Made by a program: the position numbers and the translations under genes | Shown: positions 14,754 to 22,145 of the stretch, piece by piece | Layout of the letters: each line of letters opens with the position of its first letter | How positions within the stretch are numbered: the stretch's first letter is position 1 | Notes under the pieces: generated by a model | Database searches by the model: none | The model's input: the letters and a program-made list of their open reading frames with translations, nothing else | What the model was told of the DNA's origin: nothing | Origin: a virus | DNA: 48,400 nucleotides | Virus record (IMG/VR): IMGVR_UViG_3300047666_000377 | Location: 1 to 48,400 of that record | Reading direction: 5' to 3' (one strand)

Positions 14754-15156
14754 ACCAGCAGGAGAGAAGACTAGGTGTGGGGGCAGGTGGACTGAGGCTA
14801 AGTGGAAGTCCTTCATTAAGAACCAACTCCGTGGAGCTACTAGGAAGTGGGCTCCTATATCAGACTGTCTAGCAAAAGCTAGGACTAGGAGGGGCTACTA
14901 CAAGTGTGAGGGCTGTAAGAAGGAAGTGACAGCAACCACTAAGGAAGGACGTACCAGAGTAGGTAACGTGTTTGTAGACCACATAGAACCCATAGTACCA
15001 GTGACAGGCTGGGTTAGTTGGGACTCATGTATAGAACGTATGTTCTGTGAAATTTCAAACCTACAGCTCCTATGTAAAGCATGTCACGATGTAAAGAGTA
15101 AAGAAGAAGCGGGCGAACGTAAGACTCACAGAGATTCACTCAAGGGGATTGTATGA
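14746..15156 (+). CDS. HNH endonuclease, 136 aa
   Basis: Core HNH motif: YKCEGCKK near residue 47 and VDHIEPIVP near 77 (Asp-His of the active site), then SNLQLLCKACHDVKSKEE near 107, with CxxC pairs that hold a structural zinc. N-terminal 40 residues are basic (RWTEAKWKSFIKNQLRGATR) and bind DNA. ATG 14746 follows ACGGAGG. Such proteins in podophages are annotated as HNH nucleases and may be homing-type, debranching or packaging-related; the sequence does not decide. Overlaps the phosphoesterase gene by 8 nt. Confidence 0.8.
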   Translation: MARPAGEKTRCGGRWTEAKWKSFIKNQLRGATRKWAPISDCLAKARTRRGYYKCEGCKKEVTATTKEGRTRVGNVFVDHIEPIVPVTGWVSWDSCIERMFCEISNLQLLCKACHDVKSKEEAGERKTHRDSLKGIV

Positions 15157-15503
15157 AGATAAGTATTAAGAAGTTCTTTAGCAGGGAGCCAGAGGACACT
15201 AGCTCAGTTGAGATAAAGGTTGAAGTTGAGGAGAAGAGTAGGACTGAGCTGTTCAATGAGGCTGTTGATCAGGTGGTTAGAGACAAATGTAGGAGGGAAC
15301 TTCGTGAGCAACTAACAGAGATGTGCTACACAGAAGAGGAGGTTGCTCAGACTAATGCTGCTATGCTAGAGGGCAAGTGGACTCAAGAGAAGAGGGAAAA
15401 GTACCCAAAGGCTCAGGTTTATCACACTTCGTATGACTCTCGTCCAGCCCTTACCTTTAACGTGGAATCATTTATAAACAGACTACTAGAGGACGTTGTA
15501 TGA
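15153..15503 (+). CDS. Charged protein of unknown function, 116 aa
   Basis: Starts in the stop of the HNH gene (ATGA). Lys/Glu-rich, helical through residues 25-75 (EKSRTELFNEAVDQVVRDKC). No recognised motif, no membrane segment. Ends in an ATGA overlap with the next gene. Confidence 0.6.
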   Translation: MKISIKKFFSREPEDTSSVEIKVEVEEKSRTELFNEAVDQVVRDKCRRELREQLTEMCYTEEEVAQTNAAMLEGKWTQEKREKYPKAQVYHTSYDSRPALTFNVESFINRLLEDVV

Positions 15504-15736
15504 GTAGTAAAATAGTAGACCTACCAAGGTTTAACACTGGAAATGGAAGACACGATGCTTGGAACAGACTCCAAGTTATAAACAACTTAGTACAGAGTGG
15601 TAGACGACTGGTAGCTGACACCTACCTAAAGAGCTTCACTGAGGCTGAACAAGAGGGAATGGCTAACACGTTAATTGCTATTCACGACAAGGGTTATGAG
15701 GCTGTACATAGGTCTGTTGTAGTGTCAATACACTAG
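15500..15736 (+). CDS. Small helical protein, 78 aa
   Basis: ATG after AGAGGACG, overlapping the gene before. Helical with a cluster of Arg/Asn near the N-terminus (RHDAWNRLQVINNLVQSGRR). Not recognised. Immediately precedes the second phosphoesterase. Confidence 0.55.
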   Translation: MSSKIVDLPRFNTGNGRHDAWNRLQVINNLVQSGRRLVADTYLKSFTEAEQEGMANTLIAIHDKGYEAVHRSVVVSIH

Positions 15737-15744
15737 GAGACAAC

Positions 15745-16521
15745 ATGAAGATAGTAGTGATACCTGATGCACAGATAAAGCATGGCCACCCAACAGATCA
15801 CATAAGAGCTGCTGGTAACTACATAGTGAGGCATAAGCCTGATCATGTAGTGATTGGGGGTGACTGGTGGGACATGCCTTCCCTTAGCCGCTTCAACAGC
15901 AGCTTAGAGTCAGAGGGGCTTAGGCTTAAGGCAGACTTAGAGGCTGGCGATAATGCTATGATGGACTTTATGATGCCCATTATCAAGTATAATGAGAAGC
16001 GTAAGGCTCAGAAGAAACGTATCTACAGACCAAAGCTTACATACATTGTTGGTAATCATGACCCTCAGGTGAGAATACCTAGGCTCATAGAGGATCATCC
16101 GATATTAGAGGGCTTCATTGAAGACAACACTAATACGTTCCTCACTAATCTAGGATTTGACGTAGTCGATTACTTAAAGATAAAGACCATAGGGGGCATT
16201 AGGTTTAGCCATTACATTCAAAACCCACATAGTCTTAAGGGCTCACCTCTTGGTGGTGCTATTGATACCATGCTTAAGAATGCTGGGTTTAGCTTCTTCA
16301 TGTTCCATCAACAGCGATATGCTATGGGCAAGCACTACTTGTCTGATGGTACAGTGAGGCTAGGTATAGTAGCTGGTGCTTTCTATGACCACGATGAAAG
16401 ATATATGGGGCCACAAGCTAATAGACATTGGCGTGGCATAGTGCAGCTTAACGAAGTGGTAGATGGTGGGGCTGATGTATGTGAGCTGTCCATTGACTAT
16501 CTTAAGAGGAAGTATTTATGA
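15745..16521 (+). CDS. Second metallophosphoesterase, 258 aa
   Basis: Motifs: IPDAQIKHGH at residue 7 (Asp, His), IGGDWWDMP near 38 (second Asp), VGNHD near 99 and RFSHYIQNPH near 155. The last GHxH motif is not clear; VAGAFYDHDERYMG near 213 may provide the final His ligand. It belongs to the calcineurin-like superfamily but is a different branch from the 180-residue enzyme, closer in size to exonuclease or 2',3'-cyclic phosphodiesterase types. AGGAGACAAC-ATG start. Part of the phosphoesterase/HNH/RNA-ligase cluster. Confidence 0.75.
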   Translation: MKIVVIPDAQIKHGHPTDHIRAAGNYIVRHKPDHVVIGGDWWDMPSLSRFNSSLESEGLRLKADLEAGDNAMMDFMMPIIKYNEKRKAQKKRIYRPKLTYIVGNHDPQVRIPRLIEDHPILEGFIEDNTNTFLTNLGFDVVDYLKIKTIGGIRFSHYIQNPHSLKGSPLGGAIDTMLKNAGFSFFMFHQQRYAMGKHYLSDGTVRLGIVAGAFYDHDERYMGPQANRHWRGIVQLNEVVDGGADVCELSIDYLKRKYL

Positions 16522-16721
16522 GCGCCATAGGAGACTTGAGGGCAGAGATAAATAAAGCTACTGCTGCTATTATATCAATACAATCAGCCTGTTCACACCC
16601 AAAGGAGTGCGTGACGAAGGTTGCTGGGGGTGATACAGGAAACTATTGTAAGTCAGATGACTCATACTGGTATGACTTTAAATGCGGCTTATGTGAGAAG
16701 CGTTGGACAGAGGATCAATAG
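16518..16721 (+). CDS. Small zinc-finger protein, 67 aa
   Basis: CSHPKECVTK followed by NYCKSDDSYWYDFKCGLCEKRW gives Cys/His ligands for one zinc. Helical N-terminus. Overlaps the phosphoesterase stop (ATGA). Similar CxHP...CxxC proteins are common in phages; function unknown. Confidence 0.6.
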   Translation: MSAIGDLRAEINKATAAIISIQSACSHPKECVTKVAGGDTGNYCKSDDSYWYDFKCGLCEKRWTEDQ

Positions 16722-16723
16722 CA

Positions 16724-16873
16724 ATGACAGTAGAACTAACCCTAACCCCAGCCGACTGGTTGGAGTTAGTAGACGCTATAAATGAGCTAAGACAAAAGGT
16801 GTGCAGGCTAGAGACAGCACTAGGTGAACTTAGCTTTAGGACACACCGACAGACAGTTGTAGGGGGAGCATGA
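16724..16873 (+). CDS. Small helical protein, 49 aa
   Basis: Begins MTVELTLTPADWLELVDAIN after AGAGGATCAATAGC. A leucine-rich coiled-coil-like helix spans residues 12-38. Overlaps the next start (ATGA). No known function. Confidence 0.55.
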   Translation: MTVELTLTPADWLELVDAINELRQKVCRLETALGELSFRTHRQTVVGGA

Positions 16874-17067
16874 AGAAATTTAATAGCGGTGAGGGAGCTG
16901 GTATATGTGACATATGTAGTAGTATGTTATGGACAGGGCATCACCCTAATGTCTATAAACTAATTCCTTATAACTATTACAAAAACGAGGAGATGTTCTG
17001 TACTAAGTGTGACCCATACTTAGCAATGGGAATATCTAAAGAAGTTATTTCGAGGAAATATTTATGA
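16870..17067 (+). CDS. Small zinc-ribbon-like protein, 65 aa
   Basis: CDICSSMLW near residue 13 and FCTKCDPY near 45 form two CxxC knuckles separated by about 29 residues. ATG after GGGGGAGC. Overlaps the RNA ligase start. Probably binds one zinc; role unknown. Confidence 0.6.
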   Translation: MKKFNSGEGAGICDICSSMLWTGHHPNVYKLIPYNYYKNEEMFCTKCDPYLAMGISKEVISRKYL

Positions 17068-17639
17068 ATTTAGAACAACTTAAAGGTGACTTCCAAGCAT
17101 GGCCTAAGATACCTAGAGGCCAAGGTGAGGGGGTCACTCTCACTGAGAAGATTGATGGGACTAATGCCTGCATACAAATAGTAGACGAAGTGATAGTAGG
17201 GATACAAAGCAGAAACAACCCTATCTACCCATGCTTACTGTCAGGGAATAAGTCCTCTGATAACGCTGGCTTTGCTGCTTGGGTAATGGACAACGAAGAG
17301 GACTTACTACAGCTTGGTGATGGACACCACTACGGTGAATGGGCTGGCCCATCTATTCAGAAGAACCCACATAAGCTAGAGGAGAAAACCTTCTTCTTGT
17401 TTAACACGTTTAGATGGAATGATGACAACCCTAATAGGCCTTCCTGCTGTTCAGTTGTACCAGTGCTGTACAACGGGCAGTATACAGATAGTTGTATTAA
17501 GGACACTCTTACTGCCTTGTGGGACTCAGAGGTAGCTAAGGGTTGTATGCCAGAGGGAGTGATAGCATACTTCCACAAGACTAAGCGTTATGAGAAGCAC
17601 ACCTTCCGTGATCAGAGTGGTAAATGGAGAGCTGTATGA
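17064..17639 (+). CDS. Minimal RNA ligase (Rnl2-like nucleotidyltransferase), 191 aa
   Basis: Covalent nucleotidyltransferase motifs in order: LTEKIDGTNAC near residue 26 (motif I, Lys28 as the AMP-linked residue), then HHYGEWAGPS near 92 (motif III), KTFFLFNTFRW near 107 (IIIa), CMPEGVIAYFH near 160 (IV) and KHTFRD near 176 (V). These define ATP-dependent RNA ligases that reseal nicked RNA, as T4 Rnl2 does. At 191 residues it has only the adenylyltransferase core and lacks the C-terminal RNA-binding domain of Rnl2 (334 aa). Nearby phosphoesterases could heal RNA ends for it. Overlaps PhoH by 4 nt. Confidence 0.85.
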   Translation: MNLEQLKGDFQAWPKIPRGQGEGVTLTEKIDGTNACIQIVDEVIVGIQSRNNPIYPCLLSGNKSSDNAGFAAWVMDNEEDLLQLGDGHHYGEWAGPSIQKNPHKLEEKTFFLFNTFRWNDDNPNRPSCCSVVPVLYNGQYTDSCIKDTLTALWDSEVAKGCMPEGVIAYFHKTKRYEKHTFRDQSGKWRAV

Positions 17640-18271
17640 CAACTAAAAATCATGAATTGTACGACATAGCATTGAGAGACAAGCACTTGATGCCAGTGAT
17701 AGCTTATGGCTGCGCTGGTGTAGGCAAGACCTACGGTGCTGTAGGTGCTGCTATTGAATGGATAGGGAAGGGGAACAAGCAGAAGGTATTGGTGACCAGA
17801 CCTAATGTAAGCTTTGCTAAGGAGAGTGGCTTCCTACCCGGTACAGAGCGAGAGAAGATTGATCCTTGGGTTAGGCCTATCCAGCAGAACTTCAACGCTA
17901 ACGGGGCTGGCAAGGGACAGCAGGAGTGTTGGGAGAAGAACGGCAATCTAATCTATATGCCCCTAGAGTTTATACAAGGGCTCACCTTTGACAACACGTT
18001 TATTATTGTAGACGAGTGTCAGAACATGACCTTCCAACAGCTTAAGGTGTTCCTGACAAGGACAGGTAAGTGGAGTAAGGTGGTGTTGTGTGGTGACGTA
18101 GCCCAGATTAGTCCTAGGTTTCAGGGCAGTGGGTTAGCTGAACTGCTACAGATGATAGACTATTGTAATATGAACGTACATACCATTGAGTTTCACAAGG
18201 AGGACATCCTTCGTAGTGACCAGTGTAGAGCTTGGATAGAAGCGTTTGAGGACTGGGAGAACAGCCGATGA
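17636..18271 (+). CDS. phoH: PhoH-like ATPase, 211 aa
   Basis: P-loop ATPase of the PhoH family: Walker A YGCAGVGKTYGA near residue 24, VTRPNVSFAKESGFLPGT near 53, FIQGLTFDNTFIIVDECQ near 112 with Walker B (IIVDE) and NMTFQQLK, then LCGDVAQISPR near 151. Common in marine phages; the cellular homologue is phosphate-starvation induced and tied to RNA metabolism, but the phage role is not settled. Length is typical of phage forms. ATG overlaps the ligase stop. Confidence 0.9.
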   Translation: MTTKNHELYDIALRDKHLMPVIAYGCAGVGKTYGAVGAAIEWIGKGNKQKVLVTRPNVSFAKESGFLPGTEREKIDPWVRPIQQNFNANGAGKGQQECWEKNGNLIYMPLEFIQGLTFDNTFIIVDECQNMTFQQLKVFLTRTGKWSKVVLCGDVAQISPRFQGSGLAELLQMIDYCNMNVHTIEFHKEDILRSDQCRAWIEAFEDWENSR

Positions 18272-18489
18272 GTAGTATTACGTTAGTCAATTTGGAGAAC
18301 GGAGACTTTGAGGTAGTGGGCTATGATGCCTACAACAAAGAAGAGGAAGTGTTCCTTGGGAATATAACAAACCCTGATGGCCATTATTACTTTGAGGCGT
18401 TTGAGAGCAGCCCACTCTTGCACTGTAAGTCTCTAATGGACATAGGATATGAGTTATCAAGACTTAATGTGGGAGGTAGTAATGAGTGA
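18268..18489 (+). CDS. Small protein of unknown function, 73 aa
   Basis: ATGA overlap with PhoH. Beta-strand-rich first half (SSITLVNLENGDFEVVGYDA). No recognised motif or membrane segment. Overlaps the next gene by 8 nt. Confidence 0.55.
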   Translation: MSSITLVNLENGDFEVVGYDAYNKEEEVFLGNITNPDGHYYFEAFESSPLLHCKSLMDIGYELSRLNVGGSNE

Positions 18490-18676
18490 AGAGATTAAAC
18501 TTCTAACTGCTCTGTGTGAAGCCCTCCTCTTAACTGTTGAGAGGCGCGTAGAAATTAAAGAGGGAACCCCAACTTCCCAGCCCTTTAAGGGTGAGTCGAG
18601 GTATAACGGGGATGGGTGGTATATCCCGATAACAAGGGAAGTATCCTACAAAGTAACTAATAGGTGCAGCCGATGA
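18482..18676 (+). CDS. Small protein of unknown function, 64 aa
   Basis: Start ATG 18482 follows GGAGGTAGTA (very good ribosome binding site) and is preferred over an in-frame upstream ATG at 18449. N-terminal helix (EEIKLLTALCEALLLTVERR), then a short strand region. Function unknown. Confidence 0.55.
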   Translation: MSEEIKLLTALCEALLLTVERRVEIKEGTPTSQPFKGESRYNGDGWYIPITREVSYKVTNRCSR

Positions 18677-19230
18677 GAGACGTTAACTGGACAGCTAACT
18701 CAAGAGGCATAGAGTATCACTTCTATATACATGGAGTGATAGAGTGTAGTGAGGACTATACAGACCTCCTAGATACGCTCTATACAGCCTCTGAGGAAGA
18801 CATAATCTATATGCATATCAACACAGCAGGTGGTAGCTTAGACACCACTGTGGAGATTATACACGCTATGGCACAGACTAAGTCTTCCATCATAACATGT
18901 GCTGATGGGCTAGTGGCGAGTGCAGGTAGCCTCTTGTTCTTCTCAGGGCATGGGTTTAAGATTGGGGAGTTCTGTGAGGTGATGCTACATGATGGTAGTG
19001 GTGGAGACTTTGGGAAGGTTAATGAGAACCTAAAGTCTGCACAGTTCACCTCTAATAGATTGGCCAACATCTATCGTAAGGTGTATGGCCCCTTCTTTAC
19101 AGAGGCAGAGGTTGATGGGATACTAGAGGGACGTGATTTATATTTGACAGCAGATGAAGTTGGTGATAGACTATCTGTCCATAATGAAAAGATGCTAGAA
19201 GAAGAGGAAGCAGATGCTAACGAAGAGTAA
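18673..19230 (+). CDS. ClpP-like serine protease, 185 aa
   Basis: Retains the ClpP fold signature: INTAGGSLDTT near residue 56 (oxyanion-hole loop), ADGLVASAGSLLFFSG near 80 (Ser of VASAG as the nucleophile), VMLHDGSGGDFG near 107 (catalytic His) and a C-terminal acidic tail. ClpP-family proteases in phages serve as prohead proteases or processing enzymes, but those usually lie in the structural block, while this one is among metabolic genes; cytoplasmic proteolysis of host proteins is equally likely. Upstream GTG 18664 is possible, but ATG 18673 has the better context. Overlaps RNR by 17 nt. Confidence 0.8.
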   Translation: MRDVNWTANSRGIEYHFYIHGVIECSEDYTDLLDTLYTASEEDIIYMHINTAGGSLDTTVEIIHAMAQTKSSIITCADGLVASAGSLLFFSGHGFKIGEFCEVMLHDGSGGDFGKVNENLKSAQFTSNRLANIYRKVYGPFFTEAEVDGILEGRDLYLTADEVGDRLSVHNEKMLEEEEADANEE

Positions 19231-21067
19231 TAAAATATTGAGTGAGATAACGGTCTTTAACAAGTACGCTAAGTACAGAGAAGATAAAGGACGGAGAGAG
19301 ACTTGGGAAGAACTTGTAACACGTAACAAGCAAATGCACCAACGTCAATATCCAAAACTAAAGAAGGAAATAGAAGAGGTATATAAGCATGTCTATGCTA
19401 AACGAGTACTGCCCTCCATGCGCTCGCTTCAGTTTGGTGGACGACCCATTGAAGTTGCCAACAACAGAATATATAATTGTGCCTTCCTGCCAATCGACCA
19501 CATTGATGGCTTCAGCGAGCTCATGTTCCTACTACTTGGTGGAACAGGAGGTGGATATAGTGTGCAAAGATTGTGGGTTGACAAGCTACCTACTGTCAAG
19601 GGTTGCCTCGAAGAGTCCAGAAGGTTCCTTATTGGGGACAGCATTGAAGGTTGGGCTGATGCAATTAAAGTCTTGGTGGAAGCGTATTTCCTTGGGAAGC
19701 AAAGACCTGATTTTGACTACAGGGATATACGTGAGAAAGGCGCTGCCTTAATTACAACTGGGGGCAAGGCTCCCGGCCCTGAACCATTAGAAGCATGTGT
19801 AGAAAAACTAAGAGGTAAGTTAGATGAAGCTCAAGGAAGACAACTTAAACCGATTGAAGTTCATGATATTTGTTGTATCATCGCTGACGCTGTGCTTGCT
19901 GGCGGCATACGTAGGGCAGCACTCATCGCCCTCTTCGACAGGGACGACCAAGAAATGCTACGCTGCAAGTCAGGCAGTTGGTGGGAAGCCCACCCCTATC
20001 GGGCAAGAGCAAACAACTCAGTGGTTCTGCCGAGAGGCAAGGTATCGAGGACTGAATTCTATGGACTGATGGACATAGTACAGGCTAGTGGTGCTGGGGA
20101 ACCGGGAATCTATTGGACTTCTAACGAAGAGTGGGGGACTAACCCTTGCTGTGAGATAGGACTACAACCTTTCCAGTTCTGTAACCTCTGTGAGCTTAAC
20201 GCCTCAGACGTATTAGATCAACATGATCTTAATGAACGTGCTAGAGCTGCTGCCTTTATAGGTACACTACAAGCAGGCTATACAGACTTCCACTATCTAC
20301 GTCCAATCTGGAAACAGACTACAGAGAATGAAGCCTTGATAGGTGTAGGTATGACAGGTATAGGATCAGGTGCTGTACTTAAACTTAACTTGAGGGAGGC
20401 TGCTGATGAAGTGGTTGAGGAAAATAAGCGGGTGGCTAGTCTTATCGGGATCAATCCTGCTGCTCGTACCACTACTGTTAAGCCAAGTGGTACTAGCTCC
20501 CTTGTTGTGGGTAGCTCGAGCGGGATTCATGCTTGGCATAGTTCTTATTATATCAGACGAATGCGAGTAGGAAAAGATGAAGCACTATATCATTACATGC
20601 TACAAGAGATGCCTCAGTTGGTTGAGGACGACAAGTTCAATCCTAAGGGAGCGGTGTTATCTTTTCCTCAGGCTGCTCCGAGAGGTGCAATCCTCCGTAC
20701 TGAATCTCCACAAGAGCTTCTGGATAGAGTTAGGTTATTTAACCTTGACTGGGTTCGTCATGGCCATGTTAGCGGTGACAACACCCATAACGTTAGTTGT
20801 ACAATAAGTCTTAGAGACAGTGAGTGGGGAGAATGTATTGACTGGATGTGGAGCAATAGAAATGAATACAATGGAATTTCTGTCCTACCTTATGATGGTG
20901 GAACCTATGTCCAAGCACCATTTGAGGACATTACAGAGGCTAAGTATTATGAACTGGAAAGTTCCCTCACTGCAATCGACCTCTCGCAGGTCTCAGAAGA
21001 TGTTGATAACACAGACCTACAATCAGAAGCAGCTTGTGCTGGAGGGGTTTGTGAGCTAACCTTCTAA
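19214..21067 (+). CDS. nrdJ: Class II (adenosylcobalamin-dependent) monomeric ribonucleotide reductase, 617 aa
   Basis: Converts ribonucleoside triphosphates to deoxy forms with a B12-generated thiyl radical. Evidence: YNCAFLP near residue 87 (first redox Cys), NPCCEIGLQPFQFCNLCEL near 310 (radical Cys, catalytic Glu and the second redox Cys), PSGTSS near 430, and the C-terminal CAGGVCELTF with the shuttle Cys pair. It resembles the monomeric Lactobacillus leichmannii-type enzyme but is shorter (617 versus about 740), as in other phage forms. No R2 subunit is encoded. Hallmark gene of cobaviruses. Codon usage is mosaic: about 19400-20100 and parts of 20400-20990 use ctc, ctt and gcc far more than neighbours. 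Last gene of the rightward arm. Confidence 0.93.
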   Translation: MLTKSNKILSEITVFNKYAKYREDKGRRETWEELVTRNKQMHQRQYPKLKKEIEEVYKHVYAKRVLPSMRSLQFGGRPIEVANNRIYNCAFLPIDHIDGFSELMFLLLGGTGGGYSVQRLWVDKLPTVKGCLEESRRFLIGDSIEGWADAIKVLVEAYFLGKQRPDFDYRDIREKGAALITTGGKAPGPEPLEACVEKLRGKLDEAQGRQLKPIEVHDICCIIADAVLAGGIRRAALIALFDRDDQEMLRCKSGSWWEAHPYRARANNSVVLPRGKVSRTEFYGLMDIVQASGAGEPGIYWTSNEEWGTNPCCEIGLQPFQFCNLCELNASDVLDQHDLNERARAAAFIGTLQAGYTDFHYLRPIWKQTTENEALIGVGMTGIGSGAVLKLNLREAADEVVEENKRVASLIGINPAARTTTVKPSGTSSLVVGSSSGIHAWHSSYYIRRMRVGKDEALYHYMLQEMPQLVEDDKFNPKGAVLSFPQAAPRGAILRTESPQELLDRVRLFNLDWVRHGHVSGDNTHNVSCTISLRDSEWGECIDWMWSNRNEYNGISVLPYDGGTYVQAPFEDITEAKYYELESSLTAIDLSQVSEDVDNTDLQSEAACAGGVCELTF

Positions 21068-21093
21068 ACCTTCTAACACTTTCTTACAGGCAT

Positions 21094-21117
21094 AAAAAAG
21101 GAGCCCCTTAAGGCTCC
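21094..21117 (-). terminator. Intrinsic terminator of the late operon
   Basis: On the - strand, GGAGCC (21117-21112) pairs with GGCTCC (21105-21100), followed by TTTTTT (21099-21094). The stop codon of the last late gene lies in the loop. On the + strand the hairpin lacks a good U-tract but may still slow readthrough from the RNR gene. Confidence 0.8.
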
Positions 21118-21440
21118 ACACTTCTTAGGGAGAGGACAACTTTATTTAGTTGTCTTACCTCCCCCGTTAACTCTGATATATTATCTGTAAGCCTATCCTG
21201 ACCCTTAGCCAAATATTCTGAACTAACCTCACTCCTCACCACCTTGTCATTCAATCCTTTGACGTGTACTAGGAGGGAACCTTGCCCCTCAGCAACCCTC
21301 CCTATAGCTTCTATCGTAGAGTTTAGTCTCTCCTCAGAGATGTCTATCCTACTCTGTGTTGTTGTATAAACGCCAAGGAGCCCACCAGAAACAGCTAACA
21401 TAGCTGTCCCCGCTGTTATCCATTCTGGAATGTTAATCAC
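21108..21440 (-). CDS. Membrane-anchored coiled-coil protein of the lysis cassette, 110 aa
   Basis: N-terminal hydrophobic segment at about residues 8-27 (WITAGTAMLAVSGGLLGVYT), then a long polar region with coiled-coil heptads (ISEERLNSTIEAIGRVAEGQ; RLTDNISELTGEVRQLNKVV). One N-terminal span plus periplasmic coiled coil is the build of inner-membrane spanins (Rz-type), though holin-associated proteins look alike. Last gene of the - strand operon; overlaps the lipoprotein gene by 4 nt. Confidence 0.55.
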   Translation of the reverse strand: MINIPEWITAGTAMLAVSGGLLGVYTTTQSRIDISEERLNSTIEAIGRVAEGQGSLLVHVKGLNDKVVRSEVSSEYLAKGQDRLTDNISELTGEVRQLNKVVLSLRSVEP

Positions 21441-21760
21441 CTACCCTTTCCCCCATACCAAGATTTAATTTCTTTATACATAGACGTAGGACTAGGCAAC
21501 ACCCAGCCAACTATTAACAACAACAACACCCACGGTGGTATGTCCTGTATGTTAGTGGTGTTTATGCCTCCTGTAATGCTCTCTGCTTCTATTTCAGACG
21601 TGTCCCCTACCCTACCTACCACTGACTCTTCTTTGTCGCCTATAGTGGTGTCTACTTCAAGGCTAGGGCCACTACCACCTCCCACTGCACCCTTGATTAA
21701 GTCAAGTGGTGTACAAGCTAGGAGAGTGATAGTTAGGAGGACAGGAACTACTACCTTCAC
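21437..21760 (-). CDS. Lipoprotein with C-terminal membrane segment, candidate one-piece spanin, 107 aa
   Basis: Start GTG 21760 has AGAAGGCGTGAA upstream and overlaps the holin-like gene stop by 4 nt (GTGA). MKVVVPVLLTITLLAC is a lipoprotein signal with lipobox LLAC (Cys16). Residues 30-72 are a Gly/Thr/Glu-rich linker (SGPSLEVDTTIGDKEESVVG). Residues about 75-92 (IPPWVLLLLIVGWVLPSP) form a membrane segment. Outer-membrane lipid at one end and inner-membrane span at the other is the design of unimolecular spanins such as T1 gp11, which fuse the two membranes at lysis. The open frame continues to a TTG at 21883, but that would bury the signal peptide. Confidence 0.6.
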   Translation of the reverse strand: MKVVVPVLLTITLLACTPLDLIKGAVGGGSGPSLEVDTTIGDKEESVVGRVGDTSEIEAESITGGINTTNIQDIPPWVLLLLIVGWVLPSPTSMYKEIKSWYGGKGR

Positions 21761-21924
21761 TTCACGCCTTCTTTGGGTGGATAGAGTACTCCCACTATAC
21801 CAGCTAGCAACGTAGCTAACTGCTCTCCTGATCCTAGTGGTAAGCCTAAGCCTGCCCCTAACAATAGGGCTAGTCCTAGCCAAGTAGTCTTCTGTTTACC
21901 AAATGCTATTAGTCTTTCTTTCAT
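21757..21924 (-). CDS. Holin-like small membrane protein, 55 aa
   Basis: ATG 21924 after ATAGGTGA. Charged N-terminus (MKERLIAFGKQKTTW), then two hydrophobic stretches (LGLALLLGAGLGLPLG and LATLLAGIVGVLY) with a polar turn, then a basic tail. Small size, likely two spans and the place beside the spanin-like gene suggest a holin or holin-like pore; this is inference, as holins share little sequence. Confidence 0.55.
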   Translation of the reverse strand: MKERLIAFGKQKTTWLGLALLLGAGLGLPLGSGEQLATLLAGIVGVLYPPKEGVK

Positions 21925-21935
21925 ATATCACCTAT

Positions 21936-22145
21936 CTAATTCATACCTACTTTAAAGAAAGCAGTAATAAAGGCCAAGACTATCTCATCTTCCTCCTCTA
22001 TTTGCTGCCGTAGTTGAAACTTCTTACCTCCTCCTGCACCTCCTCCTATGGAGACAACAGGAACCTCTGGTTCAGGCTCCTGCCCAGTGTCACCCCAAGA
22101 GACTCCCCAAGAGACTCCCCAAGAATTCCCCCAAGCACTAGCCAT
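21936..22145 (-). CDS. SWG-repeat small protein, 69 aa
   Basis: ATG 22145 overlaps the stop of the fibre-like gene (TAATG). N-terminus has tandem WG units (WGNSWGVSWGVSWGD), then a Pro/Glu stretch, a Gly cluster and a C-terminal helix (EEEDEIVLAFITAFF). Proteins with repeated SWG motifs occur next to tail genes in many marine podophages as far as I recall; function unknown, possibly structural. Confidence 0.6.
   Translation of the reverse strand: MASAWGNSWGVSWGVSWGDTGQEPEPEVPVVSIGGGAGGGKKFQLRQQIEEEDEIVLAFITAFFKVGMN

Noticed and set aside
14746-15156. HNH protein as proof of an intron or intein
   Set aside because: No intron or split gene surrounds it, and free-standing HNH genes are common in lytic phages.
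21761-21883. Long form of the lipoprotein (148 codons from TTG)
   Set aside because: It would place the lipoprotein signal in mid-protein and overlap nearly the whole holin-like gene; the GTG start with its own ribosome binding site fits better.
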